NCBI GenBank assembly: GCA_001897835.1
Contig: MKUN01000028.1
Span: 124,001-188,000, forward strand
DNA: 64,000 bases
Direction of reading: 5' to 3'
Source of the DNA: Bacteroidetes bacterium 46-16
GTDB lineage: Bacteria > Bacteroidota > Bacteroidia > Chitinophagales > Chitinophagaceae
Positions 17,568 to 24,588 of the stretch are shown in pieces. The notes beneath the pieces are model-generated. The model was not told the DNA's origin and did no database searches. It was given only the letters and a program-made list of their open reading frames with translations. How positions within the stretch are numbered: position 1 is the first letter of the stretch; every line of letters begins with the position of its first letter. The position numbers and the translations under genes were made by a program.

Positions 17568-19262
17568 ATGCCTTACGACATTTTGCAATTGAACGATATG
17601 CTCGTTCCGGAGCTTGTAGATGTAGCTGAGAACCTCAACATTCATAACCCCGGTAAGCTGGATAAACAAACGCTTATATATAAAATACTGGATCAGCAGG
17701 CAATTAAAGCCGGCGCTGCTCCGGGTGCTGAAGAGGATGAACCTAAAAAGCGCCGCGGCCGCAAACCCAAAGCCGAAGCTGGCCCTGCACAGAAAATAGG
17801 TCATAACGGATCAAAAGCGAAAGCAGCAGAACCTGCGGAGGAAGAAACGGATAAAAAGCATCGTGGCCGCAAAGCCAAAGCGGAAGCAGAGCCTGCTGAA
17901 ACAAGTGCCGGGGCTGACTGGAGCAACGAAGAGGGCGCTGAAACTACAGCAGAAGCTACCGAAGCTGCCGGGCTTGAAGGCAATGACTCTGGTATCATTA
18001 TGCCTCCGCCGGAAGACGCCCCCGAAACACCGCAGCCCCCTATTGCCGATGTGGAAGCACCTGCTGCCAATAAGCCGCAGCACCAGCACCAGGGTAACCG
18101 CTACCGCCGTGAGCAGCAGCAGCAACCCAGCAATTTTAACGTGGAGTTTGATGGTGTGGTAGTAAGTGAGGGCGTGCTGGAAATGATGCAGGATGGCTAT
18201 GGTTTCCTGCGTAGCAGCGATTACAATTACCTTAGCTCACCCGATGATATATATGTATCCCCATCGCAAATAAAATTATTCGGCCTTAAAACGGGCGATA
18301 CCGTGCGCGGCAGCGTGCGCCCCCCGAAAGAAGGTGAAAAATATTTCGCGCTCCTGAAGGTAGAGACCATCAATGGCCGTCTGCCCGATGAGATACGCGA
18401 CCGTGTACCTTTCGATTACCTGACCCCGCTTTTCCCTTTCGAAAAGCTGAGCCTTACAACGACGGGTAACAATTACAGCACCCGTATCATGGACCTCTTT
18501 ACGCCTATAGGTAAAGGACAGCGCGGCCTTATCGTGGCCCAGCCCAAAACAGGTAAGACCATGTTGCTGAAAGAAGTGGCCAATGCTATAGCACGCAACC
18601 ACCCTGAGTGCTACCTGATGATCGTGCTGGTGGATGAGCGCCCTGAAGAAGTTACCGATATGCAGCGCAGTGTTAATGCGGAAGTGATCGCATCTACATT
18701 TGATGAACCTGCCGATAAGCACGTAAAAGTGTCAACCATAGCATTGCAGAAAGCCAAGCGCCTCGTGGAAGTAGGGCATGATGTTGTCATACTGCTCGAC
18801 TCTATTACCCGCCTGGCCCGTGCCCATAATACCGTGGCCCCAGCCAGTGGCAAGGTATTGAGTGGTGGTGTGGAAGCCAATGCTATGCAAAAGCCAAAGC
18901 AGTTCTTCGGTGCCGCCCGTAAAATAGAGAATGGCGGTTCGCTTACTATACTGGCTACTGCCCTTATAGATACAGGCTCCAAGATGGACGAAGTGATCTT
19001 TGAAGAATTCAAGGGTACCGGTAACATGGAATTGCAGCTCGATCGCCGCCTGGCCAACAAGCGCGTATTCCCTGCAATAGATATCACATCGTCATCTACC
19101 CGCCGCGACGACCTGCTGCTGGATAAAGATGTACAGAACAAAATGTGGTTGCTGCGCAATCATATCGCCGACATGAACACGGATGAAGCGATGAACTTCC
19201 TGCTGCAGCAAATGAAAGGCACCAAGAGCAACGAAGAGTTTTTGGCAACGATGAACAAATAA
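17568..19262 (+). CDS. rho: Transcription termination factor Rho with basic/acidic insertion
   Basis: Hexameric RNA-dependent ATPase that ends transcription. 564 residues, about 145 longer than E. coli Rho. The Rho_N helix bundle is at 1-45. A low-complexity insertion follows (about 50-190) with two AT-hook-like motifs, RGRKPKA at 63-69 and RGRKAKA at 99-105, separated by acidic Ala/Glu-rich stretches and ending in a Gln/His-rich part. The RNA-binding cold-shock-like domain is at about 195-270 ([16 protein letters not shown]). The ATPase has PKTGKT near 325, [16 protein letters not shown] near 410, and the Q/R loops after it. Such insertions are known in Bacteroidota Rho. A terminator follows 19 bases after the stop. 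Confidence 0.97.
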   Translation: MPYDILQLNDMLVPELVDVAENLNIHNPGKLDKQTLIYKILDQQAIKAGAAPGAEEDEPKKRRGRKPKAEAGPAQKIGHNGSKAKAAEPAEEETDKKHRGRKAKAEAEPAETSAGADWSNEEGAETTAEATEAAGLEGNDSGIIMPPPEDAPETPQPPIADVEAPAANKPQHQHQGNRYRREQQQQPSNFNVEFDGVVVSEGVLEMMQDGYGFLRSSDYNYLSSPDDIYVSPSQIKLFGLKTGDTVRGSVRPPKEGEKYFALLKVETINGRLPDEIRDRVPFDYLTPLFPFEKLSLTTTGNNYSTRIMDLFTPIGKGQRGLIVAQPKTGKTMLLKEVANAIARNHPECYLMIVLVDERPEEVTDMQRSVNAEVIASTFDEPADKHVKVSTIALQKAKRLVEVGHDVVILLDSITRLARAHNTVAPASGKVLSGGVEANAMQKPKQFFGAARKIENGGSLTILATALIDTGSKMDEVIFEEFKGTGNMELQLDRRLANKRVFPAIDITSSSTRRDDLLLDKDVQNKMWLLRNHIADMNTDEAMNFLLQQMKGTKSNEEFLATMNK

Positions 19263-19281
19263 ATATTCGATCTTACATAGC

Positions 19282-19310
19282 AAAAGGTAACCATCTCGGT
19301 TACCTTTTTT
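19282..19310 (+). terminator. Intrinsic terminator of rho
   Basis: AAAAGGTAACC and GGTTACCTTTT form an 11-bp stem over a 5-base loop, followed by more T residues. It lies directly after the rho stop on the same strand. Confidence 0.85.
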
Positions 19311-19328
19311 ATTTTACGGTATAAATTT

Positions 19329-19750
19329 ATGCTGCCACGCGTCCACAAAATATCAGTGCTGCTGTACCTGTCAAGCCTCGTTTTGCTGGTATGCTGGGGT
19401 ATCAGCCTTAAAGAGCTGCTCATGGAACAGGTAATCGTCGCGACACTCTTTATAAGCGCCATATTATGGCTCATCACCGGCTACAAAAAGCTCGGCAAAG
19501 CAACCAAAATTTACCTGTTCTTTTACCCCTCTTATTTATTGCTGGCTACTCTTTTGTTTTTTACCGAAAGGATAATGTTTGTCGTGCTGCTCATCCCTTT
19601 TTGGACCTTCATCTTACCACAGTCTTGGTTATGCGAAGCTGCAACAGGGATGCGAAATGGTCTGATCTGCATATCATTTCGAACGACGGTAGCAGTATCA
19701 GAATATCAGTTAAAATAAATGGAACGGATACCGGCCTGGTGTTTAAGTAG
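19329..19750 (+). pseudogene. Small membrane protein, probably frameshifted
   Basis: Two overlapping plus-strand frames look like halves of one protein. The first starts with the ATG at 19329 and encodes three hydrophobic helices up to about 19600 (LLYLSSLVLLVCWGI, VATLFISAILWLITG, LLATLLFF). After that its sequence becomes unprotein-like and it stops at 19718. The -1 frame continues with MRSCNRDAKWSDLHII and ends at 19750 with ISVKINGTDTGLVFK. The switch falls between about 19595 and 19630; a T5 run at 19598-19602 would restore the frame if it were T6. I do not recognise the family. Either the gene is broken or one base is missing from the assembly. Confidence 0.4.
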
Positions 19751-19757
19751 TATTGAG

Positions 19758-20183
19758 TTAACTGCTATGGTCTACCACGATCACCCAGTGGCCATTTATT
19801 TTTCGCACGAGCAGGGTAAAGTCGCCCGATACATCGCCGGCACTTCTTTTTAAGGCCCACTTGCCTACGATAAAGTAATAGTTGCCCGATAGCCTGCGCA
19901 TTTCGCTGATATTGGTATGCAGTTTTCCCATGTATGCATCATCGGGGTAGGCCTGCTTGTATTTTTCCAGTGTGTTCTTATAACCATACCTGGGGCCCTT
20001 TGAACCAATGAATAAAAGGCTGTCGCTTTCCCAGTAGCCATGCATATAGCCCGCAATATTGCCTTTGTTCCATTCAGCAACCTGTGCATCCAGCAACTGT
20101 TTTATTTCCTGCTCATCTTTATTTTGGGCATGGCTGCTATATGCCAGGAGCATTGCCAGCAATACGGTAAGGAAGCGTTTCAT
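19758..20183 (-). CDS. Exported DUF4440/SnoaL-like protein
   Basis: 141 residues. A signal peptide (MKRFLTVLLAMLLAYSSHAQ) is followed by one NTF2-like alpha+beta domain: EIKQLLDAQVAEWNKGNIAGYMHGYW is the usual N-terminal helix and ending, and TLLVRKINGHWVIVVDHSS the usual last strands of DUF4440 proteins. These domains bind small molecules or act as simple enzymes; the role here is unknown. The preceding 330-base gap contains a possible attenuator on the same strand. Confidence 0.8.
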   Translation of the reverse strand: MKRFLTVLLAMLLAYSSHAQNKDEQEIKQLLDAQVAEWNKGNIAGYMHGYWESDSLLFIGSKGPRYGYKNTLEKYKQAYPDDAYMGKLHTNISEMRRLSGNYYFIVGKWALKRSAGDVSGDFTLLVRKINGHWVIVVDHSS

Positions 20184-20232
20184 ATCCTTGTTTTGCTAAC
20201 TAATTTACGGAATAGGTCCGTAGGAAGGGCAT

Positions 20233-20258
20233 AAAAAAAGCAACCGCAGGAGCAGTTG
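20233..20258 (-). terminator. Intrinsic terminator upstream of the DUF4440 gene
   Basis: On the minus strand a 7-bp stem (CAACTGC with GCGGTTG, one G-U pair, loop TCCT) is followed by C and seven Ts. It lies 50 bases before the start of the gene at 20183, on the same strand, where a terminator makes sense only for a leader or a small RNA. Confidence 0.6.
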
Positions 20259-20374
20259 CTGATTTTTCAGCACCCTTGATGGGTTCATAGGGGCTGGACG
20301 TTCATAAAGTGTACAGCAAAGTAAAATAAAGTATCTCTTTCCTGCTCCTGTATTTGACCAAATGACATTTTGAT
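20233..20374 (-). ncRNA. Possible structured RNA or attenuator leader
   Basis: On the minus strand, TTTG (20407-20410) and TATTTTCG (20379-20386, one mismatch to the -7 box) are 20 bp apart. About 140 bases later a stem CAACTGC/GCGGTTG is followed by seven Ts (20239-20233). Near the 5' end, CAGGAGCAG (complement of 20342-20350) can pair over nine bases with CTGCTCCTG inside that terminator stem (complement of 20247-20255), so terminator and long-range stem exclude each other. A GCTGA/TCAGC hairpin lies between. The next gene on this strand starts at 20183. I recognise no known riboswitch core; it could also be a free small RNA. Confidence 0.4.
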
Positions 20375-20531
20375 TAGACGAAAATAGCGTCAAGTTGGAT
20401 GAAACACAAAAATCTATATTTTATTAATTAATAATGAAATATAGAATGTAGTTATCAACTTTAAGTTCATTTCATCAAGCGTCGGGCAATTTTTATACTT
20501 TTACGGATATTTAATGATTAAGCAGATTATG

Positions 20532-21359
20532 GCCAGTCAATTGTTACAAGGCAAAAAAGGGATCATATTCGGCGCACTTGATGAGCGCTCGATAGCATGG
20601 AAAACGGCACTCGCGGCCCATGAGGCAGGTGCTCAACTGGTACTTACCAATGCACCCATTGCCCTGCGTATGGGTAAGATCAATGAACTGTCAAAGCTTT
20701 GCGGCGACGCGCCGGTAATACCCGCCGATGCCACATCTATGACCGACATAGAGAACCTCTTACAAAAGAGCATGGAAACCTTTGGGGGCAAAATAGATTT
20801 CATGCTGCACTCGATAGGCATGAGCCCCAACGTGCGTAAGAACATAGAATATACCGGTACCAACTACGATAATTTTCATAAGACCCTTGATATAAGTGCG
20901 CTATCGCTGCACAGGATACTGCAATCGGCCATGAACCTGGATGCGCTCAACGAATGGGCTTCTGTGGTAGCATTGAGCTACATTGCCGCCCAGCGCACCT
21001 TCCCGGGCTATAACGATATGGCTGATGCCAAGGCATTGCTGGAAAGCATCACGCGCAGCTTCGGTTATTATTATGGCTTTAAAAAGAAGGTACGCGTCAA
21101 TACGATCTCCCAGTCGCCTACGGTCACTACAGCAGGTTCGGGGGTGTCTGGTTTTGATGTATTCCTCAGCTATGCCGAAAAGATGTCGCCCCTGGGTAAT
21201 GCCAGTGCCGAAGACTGTGCCAATTTCTGCGTTACCATGTTCAGCGACTATACCCGGATGATCACCATGCAGAACCTTTTCCACGATGGTGGCTTCTCCA
21301 TGACGGGTGTGAGCCAGGCAATAGTAGAAGACGAGCAAAAACTGGCATCGGGAGTATAA
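20532..21359 (+). CDS. fabI: Enoyl-[acyl-carrier-protein] reductase (NADH)
   Basis: Last reduction of each fatty-acid elongation round. 275 residues from the ATG at 20532. GKKGIIFGALDERSIAW is the FabI-type Rossmann motif. The active site has SYIAAQRTFPGYNDMADAKA, with the Y-x6-K pair typical of FabI rather than the YxxxK of other SDRs. The C-terminus (MQNLFHDGGFSMTG) is normal. An in-frame ATG at 20514 is only ten bases past a near-consensus -7 box (TACTTTTA, 20496-20503), and relatives begin MxxxLLxGKKG, so I prefer 20532. porQ follows by 37 bp, probably in the same transcript. Confidence 0.95.
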   Translation, partial: ASQLLQGKKGIIFGALDERSIAWKTALAAHEAGAQLVLTNAPIALRMGKINELSKLCGDAPVIPADATSMTDIENLLQKSMETFGGKIDFMLHSIGMSPNVRKNIEYTGTNYDNFHKTLDISALSLHRILQSAMNLDALNEWASVVALSYIAAQRTFPGYNDMADAKALLESITRSFGYYYGFKKKVRVNTISQSPTVTTAGSGVSGFDVFLSYAEKMSPLGNASAEDCANFCVTMFSDYTRMITMQNLFHDGGFSMTGVSQAIVEDEQKLASGV

Positions 21360-21396
21360 TTATATCATAAGGCTGCAAACAGCAATATTTAGGAGC

Positions 21397-22524
21397 ATGA
21401 AACGTTTTAATAGGCGTATGAACTGGAAAAAATGGATGACTGCGGCAGTAATATCCTGCTGCTGTTTGAGCGCCGGGGCACAGGTCACCGGTGGTGAGCG
21501 TGCAATGGAGTTCCTGCGCCTTTCAAATGCGCCGCATGTATCTGCATTGGGGGGCATCTGTGTTTCTTCAACAGCCGATGATATTGCCTTTGCCCTGCAA
21601 AATCCTTCCCTTATGCGCCCCGCATTGCACAACCAGCTGGGCCTGAATTATAATGCTTACTATGCAGGTATTGGCGTAATGAACCTGCAATATGGTTATA
21701 ACGTCGAAAAGCTCAGCACGGCTTTTGCATTTGGTGTGCAATACCTCAATTACGGCAGCTTTACCCAAACGGACGATATAGGCAACCAGTATGGCGATTT
21801 TCGTGCCAGCGATTATGCATTATCGCTGGCTGCATCACGCAGCTATGGCGAGCACTGGCGTTATGGCGCTACATTGAAGTGGGCACACTCCATGCTTTAT
21901 GATAAACGCGCGGGAGCGGTACTTGCCGATGTGGGCATAAACTTTTTTGACAAGAATGCGCTGGTCGATGTAGGCATTGTGGCCAAAAACATGGGTTTCA
22001 TGCTGCATAACTATACTAAGGGCAATAATGAGCCTCTGCCCTTCGACCTGCAGCTTGGCGCTTCAAAACAATTCAAGCACCTGCCTTTGAATCTATATGT
22101 TACCGTGCATCATTTATATGAGTGGGACATACGCTATGATAATCCTGCTGATGTGCAAACGAATATACTTACCGGTGCCGATACTGCTACCAAAAAGAAG
22201 AGCTACTTTGCCGATAAGCTGTTCCGCCACTTCATCTTCGGTGCGGAGTTCACCCTCGGTAAGCGCATAGCCCTCTCGGCATCTTACAACCAGTTGCACC
22301 GCAGTGAGCTGGCTATAAAAGAACATACTGCACTGGCCGGTTTCTCTTTTGGGGCGGGCATCAATCTCAATAAATTCCAGGTACACTATTCCCGCGTGTA
22401 CTATTCCTCAGCAGGCGCATACAATGAGTTTGGCCTTAATATGGCCCTTAATAAACTCTTTGGATTGGGCAAAAGCGGCGAGCGGATACACTGGAACGCT
22501 ACTTACCCCGACGAACTTCAGTGA
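21397..22524 (+). CDS. porQ: Type IX secretion system protein PorQ-like
   Basis: 375 residues with an N-terminal signal peptide (cleavage near LSAGAQ). GGERAMEFLRLSNAPHVSALGGICVSS, here shortened to EFLRLSNAPHVSALGG, is the recognisable PorQ opening, and the rest is an outer-membrane beta-barrel of the PorV/PorQ (FadL-like) group. PorQ belongs to the cell-surface attachment complex that handles T9SS cargo in Porphyromonas. Seven putative T9SS cargo proteins in this window fit its presence. It is convergent with terC: the two stop codons lie back to back as TGA-TCA. Confidence 0.85.
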   Translation: MKRFNRRMNWKKWMTAAVISCCCLSAGAQVTGGERAMEFLRLSNAPHVSALGGICVSSTADDIAFALQNPSLMRPALHNQLGLNYNAYYAGIGVMNLQYGYNVEKLSTAFAFGVQYLNYGSFTQTDDIGNQYGDFRASDYALSLAASRSYGEHWRYGATLKWAHSMLYDKRAGAVLADVGINFFDKNALVDVGIVAKNMGFMLHNYTKGNNEPLPFDLQLGASKQFKHLPLNLYVTVHHLYEWDIRYDNPADVQTNILTGADTATKKKSYFADKLFRHFIFGAEFTLGKRIALSASYNQLHRSELAIKEHTALAGFSFGAGINLNKFQVHYSRVYYSSAGAYNEFGLNMALNKLFGLGKSGERIHWNATYPDELQ

Positions 22525-23292
22525 TCATTTCCTTTTGGGATAATTGAATAACCACGAGCTAAGCAATGGTATCCCGAATACGGCTACCGTAAGTGCCGAG
22601 GTAAAAAGATCGGCATTGGAACTGGAGAGCACTTCACTTAGCTTAGAGCCTTTCATATAATGTTCGCTCAGCGATAATACCAGCTTTACACCAAGTAGCC
22701 CGAGTATCACATAGGCTGCTGTTTCAAGAAAAGGGTAGTGTGCAATGAGCTTTACAAAACCCTGTGCTACGAAACGCATGGCCAGTATGCCTATGAACAC
22801 GCCTGCCCAAACAAGAAAGATATTGCGCGTAAAAGCGACTGCGGCAAAAACATTATCAAGCGAGAAGGCGATGTCCATAATTTCCACCATCAATACAGTT
22901 GCCCAGAACGGGCTGGTCACTTTAACGAATTGCCGGTATAGCCAGTTGCCTTCTTTTAATACTTCATCCTCTTCCGCATTTTTATTCTTCCGCTTTACAA
23001 AATACTTTATGCACAGGTAAGCCAGGTAAGCCCCTGCTATTGGCTTAAGCCACCATATATTGATAAGAAAGGCGGCAAAAAATAAACAAATACCCCTGAA
23101 AATATAAGCGCCTATGATGCCATATCTCAATGCTTTTCCCCGTTCTTCCTTGCCCAGGTTCATCACCATAGTGGCCAGTACTGCTGCATTATCCACAGAA
23201 AGCAGGCTTTCTATAAGCACCAGGTTAAAAACAATGGCCAGTGAGGCCAGTGGTTTCTGTACGATTTCGTGCAACAGATCGGTAAATGACAT
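22525..23292 (-). CDS. TerC-family integral membrane protein
   Basis: 255 residues, seven to eight hydrophobic helices. LIESLLSVDNAAVLATMV near residue 27 and EIMDIAFSLDNVFAAVAFT near 140 are the paired acidic-helix motifs of the TerC/Alx family, whose members export metal ions such as Mn2+ or contribute to tellurite resistance. Family assignment is firm, substrate is not. A -7 box lies 30 bases upstream of the ATG. Confidence 0.9.
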   Translation of the reverse strand: MSFTDLLHEIVQKPLASLAIVFNLVLIESLLSVDNAAVLATMVMNLGKEERGKALRYGIIGAYIFRGICLFFAAFLINIWWLKPIAGAYLAYLCIKYFVKRKNKNAEEDEVLKEGNWLYRQFVKVTSPFWATVLMVEIMDIAFSLDNVFAAVAFTRNIFLVWAGVFIGILAMRFVAQGFVKLIAHYPFLETAAYVILGLLGVKLVLSLSEHYMKGSKLSEVLSSSNADLFTSALTVAVFGIPLLSSWLFNYPKRK

Positions 23293-23321
23293 TTTTACTG
23301 CTTCCCCCCTTCTTATTATTT

Positions 23322-23329
23322 CAAAGTTA
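23322..23329 (-). promoter_or_regulatory. -7 box of the terC promoter
   Basis: On the minus strand TAACTTTG matches TAnnTTTG exactly and would give a leader of about 25 bases before the ATG at 23292. It sits in the 42-base gap after the small gene at 23335. Confidence 0.5.
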
Positions 23330-23334
23330 AGTGT

Positions 23335-23640
23335 TTAGGGCTTATGCGTTTCTTCCAGTGCATCACTGAGCGCCAGCACCAGGTTATAGGGCAGTTGCAG
23401 CCCTTCCTGGGGCACTATATCATACCTGCCCAGCGCCGACCATGTCATGAAAAAACGGGGATAGCCCTTTATATTCACTTCGTAGTACCTGCCATTATTG
23501 CGGACTTCTGATAATATTACGGCAAGCACTTTTTTGCCATCATAATTTAACTGAACTGAAAAATTCTTTTTCATCTTTCCCGACCAAATAATACTACATG
23601 ATACAATAACAATAACTATAAGCCAAATATTTGTAAGCAT
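23335..23640 (-). CDS. Small membrane-anchored protein of unknown function
   Basis: 101 residues. The N-terminal hydrophobic stretch ends in IVSCSIIW, so it is either a lipoprotein with the Cys of IVSC as anchor or a single-helix membrane protein. The rest is a compact beta-rich domain (FSVQLNYDGKKVLAVILSEV, here 20 residues) with no motif that I recognise. It is on the same strand as terC, 42 bases upstream of it, but terC has its own -7 box. Confidence 0.6.
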   Translation of the reverse strand: MLTNIWLIVIVIVSCSIIWSGKMKKNFSVQLNYDGKKVLAVILSEVRNNGRYYEVNIKGYPRFFMTWSALGRYDIVPQEGLQLPYNLVLALSDALEETHKP

Positions 23641-23730
23641 TTATTGCCATTGCAATGATTTAACATGCTGTTCTCAAAAAAATTCCATCTTAAGCTATTA
23701 TTAACCAACGAATAGTAATGAATCTACGTC

Positions 23731-23738
23731 TATATTTG
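23731..23738 (+). promoter_or_regulatory. -7 box upstream of the XRE regulator
   Basis: TATATTTG is an exact TAnnTTTG match. Transcription would start near 23742, giving a 58-base leader before the ATG at 23800. No clear -33 TTTG is seen. Confidence 0.45.
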
Positions 23739-23799
23739 CAGCACCGCAGCTAAAACTTACCATTATTGATAACATATTTTAAAAACCCTGGAATAATAT

Positions 23800-24123
23800 A
23801 TGAACTTAGGAAAAGCCATCAAATCAGTTAGACGACAATTGGGTATCACCCAGTATGAATTAGCAGAAATTTGCCAGATCTCCCAAACATCATTGTCCCA
23901 GATAGAGACAGGTGTAAAAAGACCAAGCCAGCGCACCATGAAAAAAATATGCGCAGCATTTGAACTGCCCGAATCAGTATTGTATATCCTTGGTATGCAG
24001 GATACCGATGTTCCTGCCAGCAAAAGGGATATATATGCAATGCTGTTCCCCTCTATTCAAAGTCTTGCCTTGCAAATGGTGACTGCCGAGCATACCAAAT
24101 TGCTCGAAGGTGATGTTGCATAA
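23800..24123 (+). CDS. XRE-family helix-turn-helix regulator
   Basis: 107 residues. The HTH_3 domain fills residues 1-60 (IKSVRRQLGITQYELAEICQ and ISQTSLSQIETGVKRPS), with recognition helix around QTSLSQIETG. The C-terminal 40 residues form a short helical tail, perhaps for dimerisation. No partner gene such as a toxin or methylase lies next to it, so its target is unclear. Confidence 0.85.
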   Translation: MNLGKAIKSVRRQLGITQYELAEICQISQTSLSQIETGVKRPSQRTMKKICAAFELPESVLYILGMQDTDVPASKRDIYAMLFPSIQSLALQMVTAEHTKLLEGDVA

Positions 24124-24202
24124 AATACACCTTTGCCGCAGGCCCCGCGGTTAAGGATATTTTTATTATTTATTGGTCTGAGGAAAAGTATGCAACAGGA
24201 GC

Positions 24203-24493
24203 TTAGTTCCTTAGCATGGAGCTTATTTTGCCCGCGCCCGGCAGCAATGCGCGCAGCAGGGTAAAGATATGGCTGGTCGTTGCTATGTCTTTCTTTATCT
24301 GTGTAGTGGTCACAGGTCCCGGTTGTGGCCCCGGTACAACATGCACAATGGCAACTTCGCGGTCTGCTTTATGCCGGATCCCGTTGAGTACGTCATCCCA
24401 GTTAATAATGGTCATGCTGAGTAAATACAACAGTATGGACCACAATAAAGACTTGCTGATGAATTTTATTTTTTTAAATATCCCTTCCCTCAT
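24203..24493 (-). CDS. Small single-helix membrane protein of unknown function
   Basis: 96 residues. A basic N-terminus (MREGIFKKIKFISKS) leads into one membrane helix (LLWSILLYLLSMTIINW), followed by a Pro/Thr-containing soluble tail. The opposite strand also has an open frame over this stretch, but its translation looks less like a protein. No family is recognised. The hairpin at 24507-24544 lies just upstream of its ATG. Confidence 0.45.
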   Translation of the reverse strand: MREGIFKKIKFISKSLLWSILLYLLSMTIINWDDVLNGIRHKADREVAIVHVVPGPQPGPVTTTQIKKDIATTSHIFTLLRALLPGAGKISSMLRN

Positions 24494-24506
24494 AGCTATA
24501 ATATTT

Positions 24507-24544
24507 AAGGACCGAAATTTACCTGTATAAATTTCGGTCCTTTT
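24507..24544. terminator. Long palindromic terminator-like hairpin
   Basis: A 15-bp perfect stem (AAGGACCGAAATTTA and its complement) with a 6-base loop is followed by TTTT on the plus strand. On the minus strand the T-run is weak. It separates the large minus-strand gene at 24589 from the small gene at 24203. Confidence 0.6.
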
Positions 24545-24588
24545 AATGTATGATCATCTACCCCCAAAAGGGGGATATTTTTGCTCCA

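Noticed and set aside
24216-24530. A 104-codon plus-strand frame over the small minus-strand gene at 24203
   Set aside because: Its translation is Cys/Ser/Pro-rich and less protein-like than the minus-strand product; it also runs into the terminator hairpin.
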